DNA from: Luzula sylvatica
Taxonomy: Eukaryota > Streptophyta > Magnoliopsida > Poales > Juncaceae
Assembly (NCBI GenBank): GCA_946800325.1
Contig: OX326959.1
Location: 48,180,784 to 48,244,783, forward strand
Reading direction: 5' to 3'
Length of the DNA: 64,000 bases
Shown here: positions 1 through 10,170 of the stretch, piece by piece
Numbering within the stretch: position 1 is the first letter of the stretch
Layout: every line of letters starts with the position of its first letter
Made by a program: the position numbers and the translations under genes
The notes under the pieces: generated by a model
Told to the model about the DNA's origin: nothing
The model's database searches: none
The model's input: only the letters and a program-made list of their open reading frames with translations

Positions 1-240
1 ATAACACTCTAAAAGTTTTTCTTGAATAAAAAACCTTTCTCCTTCTTCAGTGTTAAGTCGTGACTACTTTGGAAAAAATGAAAGGAATGCCCGCCGCCTT
101 GACGGCATGAATGCCCGCCCCTTTCACCTCTAGAATGACAACAAGATGCTCCTTTCACTCCTAGCTTCACGACTTTCCCTCTCCAGCTCTTTTCCTAGCA
201 ACTTCATCCCTTTCAATAACCATTACGAGGCAAAATCGAA

Positions 241-289
241 CGGAATCGGACTATTCCGACCGGAATCGGACTATTCCGACCGGAATCGG
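241..289. repeat. 20-bp tandem repeat
   Basis: Two perfect copies of CGGAATCGGACTATTCCGAC (241-260, 261-280) are followed by a partial third copy. The surrounding 1-720 contains an open frame on each strand but nothing I recognise; base composition here is less AT-rich than the rest of the window. I see no known gene in 1-900. Confidence 0.85.
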
Positions 290-919
290 GCAAAATCGGG
301 TCGGCTACCGCCGACTCCGGCTCGAGTCGGCCGATTCGAACACCAAGTCGCCGATCCTCAGAACTATGGGACTCTAAATTCAACTTTATCTCTTCTATTT
401 GTGCATATGAAGGAACCTCTCCTCCTTGTCCTGGCTTGGGGCTTCCCAAGCCACAAAATGGAGTTTCTATTATTCAGTTTTCAATTAATTATTAGAACAA
501 ATTTTTTGGAAGAAGGAATTGATCGAGGAAAAAAATCGAGAATTGAACAAATTTTATATACACTTCTCATTGTGAGAGAGAACGATGAAGTAGAGAGAGA
601 ATCGTTGATAGGAGGTGAGTTCTTTCATTTCTTGCAGATCGATGGGAGAGAGGAGAGACTAGAGAGAGAGTAGGTAGGTCTCCATCCAAAACAGAGATTT
701 CAAGATTTTTCCAATTTTGTTTTGTTTTAGGACAGAAGTCAACGAAGAATTAAAGTTCATTCAAAATGTGATATACGATGATGCAATCATACCATTTAGA
801 AGATGCCTGGACATAATCATTGCAGAATACTAATGCAGCCGTATTTGCTTGTATTTCCGGCTGCAACGTCATCCAATCGTTGTGAATCGTTCGGTCAGGT
901 TTTAAAATTTTCCTCCAAA

Positions 920-1252
920 TCGCTTTTTGAGGGTATTTAACAGGATAATTGGTGTCAATAAATTACAGGTGTATCGTATTCGTAAATCATGAGTCGGCGT
1001 TCTTTCAACCGGAGACGAACTGGTCAAACCGGATACCAAAACCCTAAATTGGGGCCAGATTCGTGATTCAAATCGAGCAATGTTATTGGCTGCGTGCACT
1101 CAACAAAGTTGCAAAACAATCGATATGGGAATTTCCAAATACGAAGAAATAACTCTTAATAAAATTTTAGAAAATATTTTCGATTCCAATACCGACATAC
1201 TCTTAACTTCAGGAGGTGTTTCCGTGGGCGACAAGGATTTCGGTAAACCCTC
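920..1252 (+). pseudogene. Molybdopterin molybdotransferase fragment (CNX1 / gephyrin E-domain)
   Basis: A reading frame entering at about 920 and running to about 1252 matches the central part of the molybdenum-insertion (MoeA/gephyrin E) domain, which inserts molybdate into molybdopterin. Seen in the sequence: LSTGDELVKP (about 1000-1030), GQIRDSNRAMLLAA (about 1050-1090), CKTIDMGI, then DILLTSGGVSVGDKDF (about 1195-1245), in family order. A TGA at 990-992 interrupts the frame between IRKS and VGVLSTGDEL. Homology stops after about 1252 and the frame ends at 1301. No intron interrupts the matched part, so a retrocopy is possible. Only about 110 residues of a domain of roughly 400 remain, so it cannot be functional. 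The domain call is confident; whether the source is the plant gene CNX1 is inferred. Confidence 0.8.
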
Positions 1253-1331
1253 TTGGCCCAGTGGGGTAAAATTCACTTCGAAAAATACCCTAAATTTTTA
1301 AAAATATAAATAATCGCATATTTTCTTGAAG

Positions 1332-1333
<2 letters not shown>

Positions 1334-1396
<63 letters not shown>
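1334..1396. repeat. (TA)n microsatellite
   Basis: About 31 uninterrupted TA units. The flank to the right (ATTTGCCAGTAATAACCATT and on to about 1460) reappears after another (TA)n tract near 16905 and, in inverted and diverged form, downstream of the third PR-1 gene near 42600-42660, so it belongs to the ancestral PR-1 3' flank. Confidence 0.95.
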
Positions 1397-1399
<3 letters not shown>

Positions 1400-1660
1400 T
1401 GCCAGTAATAACCATTTTTTCTTGAAGTAATGGTTTTGGATTTGGCCAATTGTAAGTATTTATTTAGAGAGAAAGAAAGAGATATTCCAATAAAATGACC
1501 TTTTATTCCAATAAAACTCAGCACAGTTGCGAGTATATAAATACAGCCTTATTTATTATTTATTTATTTTATCATATATCATAAGCGAGTGTTATTGTAT
1601 CATAATAATATTCGCTTAAATCTCCATATCTCTTACTGCTGAAAGTACTTTCTCACCATT

Positions 1661-2155
1661 TTAGTAAGGACTTTCTCCTACATAATTACCAGGAGGATTA
1701 TAGCTACATATGATAAATATACCCCCATTATCACACACCACTTTTGCGCACCCGATTTGCGTAGTTTTTCGCCAAACAACCTGAGTATAGTGACCACAAA
1801 CTTGTCCAGACGCACATGTATTTGAACCATGATCGTAATACTGTTTCTCGGAGACCCATGCATTCACTGCATCAACTCCTGAGTAATCTGCTCCAGATCC
1901 CCCGAATAGATTTTCCCCATACTGGCCTCCCGAGTGTTTGAGCTGGCAATCAGATTTTCTCTGATTGGCATAATTTTGCGCGTAAGCTTGGACAGTGGAG
2001 TCCCAAGAGACACCAGCCACACCAACAGCAGATCGAGCTGTGTTGTGGGCATTGACATAGTCTTGCGGTGCGTTTTGGGCTAGGGTTTCTTGTGACATGG
2101 CAAGAAGAACCATGACACATGAGAAAAGAAAAACTGAGGTTTTTGTTGTCGACAT
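1661..2155 (-). CDS. PR1: Pathogenesis-related protein 1 (CAP superfamily), copy a
   Basis: Encodes 164 residues, typical for basic/acidic plant PR-1. The start chosen is [10 protein letters not shown]; an in-frame Met eight codons upstream (2177-2179) precedes it, but only MSTTK is shared by all three copies. Residues 1-27 form a signal peptide ending near ETLA, so the protein should be secreted to the apoplast. The CAP domain shows the expected histidines ([15 protein letters not shown]), the glutamates (GENLF, SEKQYYD) and six cysteines for three disulfides. The C-terminus [11 protein letters not shown] fits the CAPE1 peptide pattern PxGNxxxxxPY released from PR-1 in defence signalling; the preceding motif is CSYN rather than the usual CNYx. 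Oddities: [13 protein letters not shown] replaces the usual [12 protein letters not shown], losing Pro and Trp, and one Asn is missing before GGIFIICSY. Single exon. The family assignment is secure; expression is unknown. Confidence 0.93.
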   Translation of the reverse strand: MSTTKTSVFLFSCVMVLLAMSQETLAQNAPQDYVNAHNTARSAVGVAGVSWDSTVQAYAQNYANQRKSDCQLKHSGGQYGENLFGGSGADYSGVDAVNAWVSEKQYYDHGSNTCASGQVCGHYTQVVWRKTTQIGCAKVVCDNGGIFIICSYNPPGNYVGESPY

Positions 2156-2260
2156 GATTGTGAACTTTTGTCTCAACAAATTTCTTGTTTTGTTACTTGG
2201 GATGTATGGAAATAAAATTCGAGAAGTATTTGTAGCCTAATTTGATGAAGAAAAGTCATT
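2156..2260 (-). promoter_or_regulatory. PR-1a proximal promoter with degenerate TATA box
   Basis: On the minus strand the segment upstream of the start aligns with the promoter of the third PR-1 copy. Where that copy has CTATAAAAAC, this one has CTACAAATAC (plus-strand 2225-2235), a weakened TATA box. Copy b has the identical change at 23410-23420. Confidence 0.55.
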
Positions 2261-3659
2261 CGGATTGATTTGAAAGATGAAAGTTTAATAGGATAGTACT
2301 CGAGCCACGTAGCTGTACGATAATTATATTTTTCAATTTAATCCAAAATACAATTTTTTTCTAATGACAATAGTAGTATTATATCAAAACAAAATAAAAT
2401 CATATCATATTAATTTCATCGTATTATTCAAACTCATTTATGTATAACCTTATATATATATTATGATTATATTATGCTATGGTAGAAATAACTTATTTTT
2501 TCATCAAATATTAATACATATATTAATGCAATTGTATATTAAATGTGAGATTATAACACAATTTTAAGACAAAATTCTAGTTCATAATAGTTCTTGCAAT
2601 ATCAAATATATAAATAATAAATCACACGACATATGTAATCTGCGTACATAATTATTATTTAATACCAATAATTTTTTAATCGTTCAAAGACATTCTAACT
2701 TATACATGATATCATCTTTAATAGCGAAAATAATTAAAAAATACAATATCGAAACTTATAAGCTAAAACACAATTAAAACTAATTTATCATCATGTAGTA
2801 TTATTTAAATTACAATTAAAAAAATTATAATAGTATTCAATAGATGTTATAATTCAGAAAAATATTCGTATTTTGATAGGTAAAAAAATAATAGTAGTCA
2901 ATATAGTGATTTCGTCATAGACTTAAAATGCAAAATAAAAATGTTAGATAAACTGGAAGAACGTGTCCATATTTGGACAGTCCAACTTCAAGAACCCCAA
3001 TGCTGACGTGGTTGATATTAAATATTAATATGTAAGAGATTGTAGTCCGAATTGTATTGGTGATAAACAAGTAGATTTAGACCTCAAGTTTTATCTATCC
3101 GAATTCCCAATCAATCTCGATGTTCCTAGTCTTAGCGTATGTTTCGGGTATGACTTTTGCAAGATGAAAAGAAGAAGACGTAAGAGAATAGAACAAAAGA
3201 TAAGATTTACAATTTCAATTTGTATGGTCGGTCTAAAGACTCTACAAAACTATAACTGAATGCATAAATGACAAATACGATAATATTGTTTCTATTATTA
3301 ATTGGCATAATCTAGTGCAGAGGACTAAAACTCTTCTTATGTTAAACTCTTTCGTGTTGTGGTTTGTCCAAATTAAACTCGACCATAATATTTGTCATAT
3401 AATTCATCTTGATCTTTTTTTTTTTTTTGAAGAAATCATCTTGATCTTTTTTGCGGCCAAAATATACTATAGAGCGAAACTCATGTTCCAAGTCCTTGAA
3501 ATTTCGGAGTCTCTCATTCAAGTAAAAATATTCGGCAATTCAAGCACATAACATGTCATATAATCTCATTCAAGTAAAATATTTCTGCTATTCAAGCACA
3601 CAATATGTCATAGTGTCTCATTCAAGTACAAAAATACGGCTATTCAAACACACATGTTA

Positions 3660-4410
3660 TTATATTATATTATAGTTAATATAATTCTACCCCTCCACCA
3701 GATGATGACACATGGAGGGGAGTAAATTTTCTTTTTAATCCATTCTTTTTTGTTTTACAATTTTGATCTTTTTTTGATAATTTTTTTGATAGTTAATATA
3801 ATTCTACTTCTCCATCAGGTGCTGACACGTGGAGGGGGGTAAATTTTCTTTTTAATCCATTTTTTTTTTGTTTTACAATTTTGATTTTTTTTGGTAATTT
3901 CTTTTTACCCCATTTTGTTTCTTTTTCGATTTTGGTCATTTTTTCGATTTCTATCTTTTTTTAATTTCTCATTTCGCACGGATATGTATGAATTTTTGTA
4001 AACTCAAATTTATGCGAGCCTGAATAGAAATTTGTCATGTGTCCGTTGTATCCATCTGACACTTTGCGATTCTTTATTGAATCTTTATTAATACATCTAT
4101 TGACATCAAATATATTTGCAAATATATCATGATTATATTAATCGAGTTCAAAACACCCGCACAAATAATATGCGTGATAGACTAATTTCATGAATCTTAT
4201 GCATGATAGACTAATTATATCAGACAATAATATGCGTGATAGACTAATTTCATGAATCTTATGCATCTATTAACATCATGATATTTGCAAATATGTCATG
4301 ATTATATTAATTTAGTTGAAATGCACGCGCGTTAATTCGCACGCGTGTTAATTCTATTTAAATATATTATATAAAAAACATGTAAAAAAATAGATATGGG
4401 ATAAAACTAG
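3660..4410 (+). mobile_element. Non-autonomous Helitron-like insertion
   Basis: This 751-bp stretch is absent from the duplicate: copy 2 reads CATGTTATTGTATATC without it near 24893, which defines an empty site. The element ends in CTAG (4407-4410) followed by T and is inserted between A and T, as expected for Helitrons. Near its 5' end is the CCTCCACC...GATGACACATGG block also found in the elements at 25458-26165, and its 3' part matches the ends of the elements at 21933 and 57376. It begins TTAT rather than the canonical TC, and the GC hairpin seen in relatives is missing, so it is a decayed member. Confidence 0.7.
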
Positions 4411-4828
4411 TTGTATATCATTCAAGTACAAATTTAAATAGAGTAGATGAAGGGCTTGCACTTGTGGACAAATGGATAGGGGGAGTATTACTAACGACTG
4501 GTTGCTGAAATCTGTTGGGAGAAGAAAGGAATAAACGAATTTTCCCGTATTAGTCAAGACTTCCAAGGTAGTGATGCATACGGCAATTTTGTAAGTACTG
4601 GTAGACAACCCAGCAAAGTCACTCTTTCGTTTCTATTATTTATTATTATTTTTCTTATTTTTCCTCGTTAATTTGTTAGTTACGTAATGCAAATGGATGA
4701 TAAATTAGTTGGTATATTGTTGTGAAATTTTGTCGGTCCAAATTCCACTGTCACTAATTAACGGAGGACAACCGAGTCTTTTCTATTTATTTATTATTTT
4801 AAATGCAAATCATAAGGATTTAGAAAAA

Positions 4829-4870
4829 CTAGGAGAATACCCGCGCTACATGGCGAACATGTGATTTATA
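4829..4870 (-). mobile_element. Candidate Helitron 3' terminus
   Basis: On the minus strand GTAGCGCGGGTATTCTCCTAG is followed by T, resembling a Helitron 3' end (GC-rich stem, short spacer, CTAG|T). The other end was not located. Short signature only; the call is tentative. Confidence 0.35.
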
Positions 4871-6639
4871 TTTTTTTTATTACAATATAAAGTATACATT
4901 TGTATGATATTATTGATAATATCATCTCAAAATAAAATTATTTGTGCCTCATTTATCTACGATTATATGTATATGTTTTGTAATTATTTTATATTATGAT
5001 AGAAAAAAATCTCATCTTTTTAATTAAATAGTAACAGTTATATTTGTATTATTGTATAATATATATGAAGTATAACATAATTTTACGAAAAAAAAAAAAA
5101 TATGATATCATTGTTCTTCCTTAAAAGTGGATCTCCTACTATCACGAGTAGGCATTTAGAATCACAAGTAGGCATTTAGGTACGGGCCTTCATCAAGTTT
5201 TTTTTTTTAATCCTTTATATCACGTACGTGCCATTCTGCTTTTTTTTTTGCCTGCCAGTGTTTGCCATACCTATGAAATTGCATGTGTGTCAAGAAGGTT
5301 TTCTATAGGTTGTTCACAACGTATCCTACAATATCAAATATAATTATAATCACACGACACATATAGTAGCACATTATTAATTATATAGTGCTCATAATTT
5401 TTTATTGATTCAAAATTCAATGAAAATTCTAAATAATATCAAACTTAAGGTTGACAAATATTTAAAAAATAATATTAAAATTTAATTTGGCATAAACATA
5501 AATATAAATTATTTCATATCGTATATTTTTTGTAAATTTACATTTTAAAAAATAACAATACTATTTGATGAGTGTTTATAAGTTTAAGAAATTATTTAGA
5601 CGGATGCATTATTTTTGTAATTTCTCTTAGTTTTCCGATTTGTAAAATTAAATTTATTTGGTTAAAAACACAAAAATAATCTACTGCATTTTTTATAGTT
5701 ATAATTTTTTTAAATAAATAATAATACTTAAGATTCTATTATATAAGTAAAATACTAAATATTCTATTATGTAAATATGCATTCTTTTTGCATTGCATTT
5801 TGTTACATAATATATTTACAAATTCGATGACATGTACAAATTATGCTAATATAAATGTCATAATTAAGAGAAAATGAAAATGTATATTTCATTGATTTTT
5901 AAAATTAAATATCTAAAAATAATACAAATATATGTTGTATGTTTTATAATATTAATTATTAAGTTATTAGGATTTTATAAATAAATTTTTCAATTTTCAT
6001 TCATTCACATTTGATCATGTAATTTTATGTGAAATGATCAACAATTGAATAAGTTTAATTTGATGTAAACATAGTCATAAATAATAATCCAAGTCATTAA
6101 TATAGGATGATTTGGATTTCTAAAAATGCTTAAGAAATAATGTAAAATAATGAATACATAAATAAGTACAAAAAAATTATGGTTATAAAAAAATCAATGG
6201 TTCAAAGTTAGTCACGTAACATAATCTAATTAGTTAAAATAAATGTGATGATGTGAAACAATAAAATTACACAAAATTTAATTCAAAATAAAAATTGGAT
6301 AAATTATAACTATTCAAGTGCCATAACGCAAATCAATATTTCAAACGAATCACATGAGTTGAAAACTATTCAATTTCATTTTTGTTATGTACCAATTTTT
6401 TAGTTTTCTTGCATCTATTTATTTTGCTTTTTTGTTGGATTTTTTGGATAAACTTTATATATTTTTTTATAATTTAAAATCAAATGCACGGGAGATGTAC
6501 GAGCCCGGTTCTATATATAATTGTTTTTGTTGACTCGAAAAATAATTTCAGAATACACTAACACAAATATAATTTTAATTAGTACTTTATAGTTTGCGAT
6601 TTCAAAATTTTATTGATATCATAAAAATTTATGTCAACT

Positions 6640-6722
6640 CGCCCGAGCATAGTTGAGTAGGAGACACAAAAATATATATATTGTGAAAAATTATAAATTC
6701 AATCTCCATTAATATCAATAAA
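6640..6722 (+). repeat. SINE-like repeat, degenerate copy
   Basis: Resembles 24140-24240 and 27395-27475: a tRNA box A-like start, then GTTGAGTAGGAGACACAAAA, then a decayed box B region and ATTAATATCAATAAA. See 24140 for the copy with an empty-site comparison. Confidence 0.45.
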
Positions 6723-6902
6723 TAGAAAGCATATTAACGTTCTTCATTTATTTTCAAGATTATCAAATTACAACACAGTGCCTCTAAATTGGAGAAAAGA
6801 AAGAAATTCTTGAAAAAAGAAAGAGATATTTTTGAGAGCATCTCTTGCAGAGATTGTTGATAATGAAATTTGACAGTGGTTTCCTGCTTGGCTGAGGAAG
6901 AG

Positions 6903-8195
6903 ATATTGACAGCCATTAGTACAGGGAGATCATCGGTGTAAAATTAAGAGCTCAGTTATTCATTAGTAGAGGACGAGGGTATATAGGTGTGGGGAATCGA
7001 TCCGATCCCGGGGCTATGCAGCAAATATAAGGGCCCGGTCCGGTATCCAAAATCCGAGATCTCGCCATATTACCGAGGACACGATGCATAGAAGGATAGT
7101 TGATTATCGATGTGAAATTGATCACGCACGACGGGTTGATCAGTTACGTCCTTCTTTACTCCGATGTCACGTTGGTGACTAGCCGTGCGTCCCACGCTCA
7201 CACATCTCCCATTGTTTCGACTCCAATAACGTCTCCGGTTTAATCTCAACGAACAGCCACAAAACGCGCACTCCTCTATCCTTATCCACCGTGAGTCGTA
7301 ATCCGGATGCGGGTGCAACTTCCTAGACGAAACACCGGCGAACTTGCTTGATTATCTTTGATTCTCTATTCGAGGAAAACACATTTTTCTCTTTCTCTAT
7401 TTCTCCGCACTCTTTCAACTATTGATGGAATGCTTTCAAAATGAATTGGCTAACCTAAAGAGAGAGAATCGTCTTATTTATATGACATATGATAATGACA
7501 CCCAAAAGGCACATATTGGACATACCAACCCGTGCATATCAGAAACATGCAAAAACCAGCTTTCAGCCATGGTCCGTCATGACGCATCATAAGGTTCGTC
7601 ACGACGGACCAATGCCAATTAGTCCCAAGAGATTCTTCACATACTTCCGTCATGATGGACACACTGTCAGGCACGACGCACCAGATGGTCCGTCATGACG
7701 GACCACTGTGTATGCTCAGATTCAGCTAAGTCCACAACCATTGTGGATTGTACACACATGCTCCGTCGTGACGCACCATAAGGTCCGTCACGACGGATCG
7801 TGTACTGAAACTCAATTATGCACAATCCTATTGTGCATTAATCCGTTTCCTCGAACGCGTATGTTCACGTGTCCTTGTACATATTCTTTTGCAGTTGATC
7901 CAACACTGTAGTTTCTTCAATAGAACCCTTGTTGAAAGGGGCTGGGCCCTTCAATCTACTAGTAATCTGAGTGAAGATTAAGCTTAGCCTGAAAGGTGGA
8001 TTAAGATTTAGAGTGTGGATCTGTGTTGGAAGTTCACTCATTCAAGAAAAAACGAAAAATAGCAAGAGAGATCAACAAAGAAGATTGGAACTTGCAAAGC
8101 CATCTCCAAAAATCCAGCTAAGTTTCTTATCTTTCTTTAGTTTCTTTAATTTTTTTATGTTTTAATAAAATAAATAACTTAGTTCAAAACTCTTA
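6903..8195 (+). mobile_element. LINE 5' UTR and ORF1 start, split by a solo LTR
   Basis: Segments 6903-6987 and 7919-8195 together match the uninterrupted stretch 29013-29340, which leads into the first codons of a LINE ORF1 (reading ...LVQNSYL in the intact copy). The 7919-8195 part ends at TTCAAAACTCTTATCTA, a few codons into ORF1, where a truncated LTR begins. Confidence 0.7.
6988..7918 (-). mobile_element. Solo LTR of a Copia-type retrotransposon
   Basis: The 931-bp element starts TGTGGGGAATCG on the plus strand and ends TTCTTCA, with imperfect 5-bp flanking duplication ATAGG/ATAGA. The intact site is visible in copy 2 at about 29092. On the minus strand it carries a TATA box (TATAAATA, plus-strand 7475-7482). 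Its U3 region holds paired palindromes of the TCCGTCATGACGGA type near 7568-7610, 7645-7705 and 7762-7800. Its GC-rich 3' part (about 7000-7300) is shared with the other LTRs of the window. Confidence 0.85.
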
Positions 8196-8745
8196 TCTAT
8201 TCTGGATAAGGATAAAACATATGATCCATCTACTCGTATCCACCTTGAGGTACGGGTCTACCGGTCGCGGGTACAACTGCCTAGACGAAGCACCGACGAA
8301 CTTGCTCGATTGATTGATTCTCTAGCGGAGAAATGATTTCTCCTTTCTCTTCCTCTATCTTCGTGTCTCTTCACTTCTTTGATAGAATGAATGGATTAGA
8401 GCAACCTTAATTCAGGAGAGAGAAAGTCCCTATTTATACTTAATAGGCTTTGGACAACCCAAAAGGCCCATATAATTGATACAAACTCGTATACAATTAT
8501 AAGGCCCAAAATAGACACTTTTCCCTCTGTGCGTCATGATGCACCATACTGTGCGTCATGATGCACCAAGTAGGATTGGTCTCTGACCGGAATTCGAGTT
8601 CTTGCGTCATGATGCATAATCATGGGCTTCATGATGCACCATCATGTGCGTCATGATGCACCAACAATAAAAACTATTTCGAGTCCTTGCGTCATGATGC
8701 ACCATTATGTGCGTCATGATGCACCAACAGTAAAAATTGTTTTTC
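8196..8745 (-). mobile_element. Truncated LTR, same Copia family
   Basis: Carries the R/U5 block (GGTGCAACTGCCTAGACGA-like, near 8265-8300), a minus-strand TATA box (8431-8438) and an array of TGCGTCATGATGCACCA palindromes (8527-8735). The terminal block that ends the other LTRs is missing, so it is truncated at 8196, inside the LINE ORF1 fragment. Confidence 0.7.
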
Positions 8746-8799
8746 TTCACTATCTCCTGTGAATTCACTCGTTTATATGGATTGTGATGTAATATTTGG

Positions 8800-9300
8800 G
8801 AGAGGATCACCAACAGTAAAAACAGTAAAAAATGTTGGTGAAAATGGAGAGGATCACCACTCGGAAGATCTACAGTACCCTTCCAGCTATTTTGCTGCAT
8901 TCAGTTAGTTACATTCAGTAATTTACTTCAGTTAATTAGCAGATGCTTTTACTTAGTATTTATATGGATTGTGATGTAATATTTGGGTATTTTGTCATGT
9001 GTAAAACTTTTCTTTTCTTAATCTGAATCTATCTTCTCCCTTCTTTCTCCCTTGTTCTTCCCTAAATCAACTCTGTTTCAAATTATTATCTTAAATTAAT
9101 CCAAATTGGAATTAGTTCCTTAACAAGATTAACGGCAATCATTATGTAATGCTTGGTTGATAAACACCTAAAACATTTTTTATATGTTAAAGGATTCTTA
9201 TTAAATTGTTTTTCAACTTCTCTTTGTGTTCTGTTGTGTTTTTTAGTAACCAGACTCCTATCCTCTTGATTGGAACTAGACACAATATATAAATCGGTCG
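8800..9300 (-). mobile_element. Inverted LINE ORF1 / chimeric fragment
   Basis: Minus-strand translation gives SSNQEDRSLVTKKHN...REVEKQFNKN...CFRCLSTKHY, the same ORF1 start with a zinc-knuckle half seen on the plus strand at 29360-29523. After it both copies run into the same sequence that is not LINE-like (here down to about 8830). Relative to copy 2 this segment is inverted and lies between two truncated LTRs. Confidence 0.7.
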
Positions 9301-9324
9301 TATATGACAACAACAAATGTTTGA

Positions 9325-9544
9325 CGACGACGAGGCGCATGGTATGGGACGCGCGTGAAGGCGTGCTTAAAGCGAGGAACTAGCAAATCAAACCTTCGAA
9401 GCGATCAATTTCGCTAGGTACGATTTGCATGTAGTTAAAGGAATTTGTGCACCGAATCGACGGCGTGATCTCGGGTTTTGGGAACCGGGTTCCGGGCCCT
9501 AATTTCTCTGCGCGGGGCTCAGGACGACACATAATATCTCAGCA
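9325..9544 (+). mobile_element. LTR 3' portion bordering a primer-binding site
   Basis: Only the terminal third of an LTR remains: the GGGACGCGCGTG block, the GGAACCGGG...GCGCGGGG block and the end CTCAGCA at 9544. The 5' side abuts the inverted LINE fragment. Confidence 0.75.
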
Positions 9545-9556
9545 TGGTATCAGAGC
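9545..9556 (+). promoter_or_regulatory. Primer-binding site for initiator tRNA-Met
   Basis: TGGTATCAGAGC directly follows the LTR end. This is the standard plant Copia primer-binding site, complementary to the 3' end of initiator tRNA-Met. The same sequence occurs at 48521. Confidence 0.9.
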
Positions 9557-9784
9557 GATCGTCGCGATTCGAGTGTCGAATGATTAGCGTATAAACGTTA
9601 TACGCGAGTATGTAAAAATTACATGCGATTCATTGCATAATTCATATATTTAAATTAGGGTTTTCTATTTTGATCATGAGATGACTGAGAGTATCCAGGA
9701 ATGATCGTGAAAGGAGTTTCATGATCGATCGTTTTGAAAACGGTGAAAACGGAACCAAAATCAGGGCAGAATTGGCAAAAAACG

Positions 9785-10170
9785 CACAGTGCATCATGAC
9801 ACACGGTTTGGTCAGTCATGACGCACAAAGTGGGTGCCACGGAATATTGGGAGTGCCTTTGGTCAGTCATGACACACAAATTGGTGCATCATGACGGAAG
9901 TGCCCCTGGATGTTTTTGACGTTTGTCCATCATGACGCACTGTTGATGCATCATGACGGACGAACCGTATTCTGAGGAATGATGGCTTGCCTTTGGTCAG
10001 TCTTGACGCACAAGTTGGTGCATCATGACGGAAATGCCCCTGGATGTTTTTGACGTTTGTCCACATGACGCACAGTTGATGCATCATGACGGACAGGCTG
10101 TATTCTGAGGAATAATGGCTGGTGCATCATGACGCACGATACGGTGCATCATGACGCTAGTGCCCCTGGT
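9785..10170 (+). repeat. Leader array of paired palindromes (CATCATGACG type)
   Basis: The retroelement leader contains about six units, each a pair of imperfect palindromes such as GTGCATCATGACGCAC and GGTCAGTCATGACGCAC separated by a few bases, every 60-75 bp (near 9790, 9862, 9927, 9995, 10060, 10121). Between pairs is loosely repeated GGATGTTTTTGACGTTTG text. The layout equals that of 48776-49318 but with a different palindrome. Confidence 0.85.

Larger units (their letters stand above)
1462..8195. repeat. Segmental duplication, copy 1 (PR-1 unit)
   Basis: This stretch aligns by eye, in the same orientation, with 22646-29345. Shared landmarks are the PR-1 gene and promoter, the block at 2880-3660 (copy 2: about 24060-24893), the AT-rich stretch 5440-6720 (copy 2: 26170-27475) and the LINE 5' fragment beginning near 6903 (copy 2: 29013). 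Copy-specific insertions here are a Helitron-like element (3660-4410), sequence 4480-5430 and a solo LTR (6988-7918). The stretch 4480-6640 is AT-rich, with no gene I can recognise. Confidence 0.85.

Noticed and set aside
146..673. 175-codon frame near the left edge
   Set aside because: Low-complexity composition, overlaps a tandem repeat and an open antisense frame, and shows no motif or splice structure I can support.
6481..6525. Helitron 3' end near GCACGGGAGATG...GAGCCCGGTTCTA
   Set aside because: A hairpin is possible, but CTAG is not found at the right place, and the paralogous copy at 27240-27290 gives no empty site.
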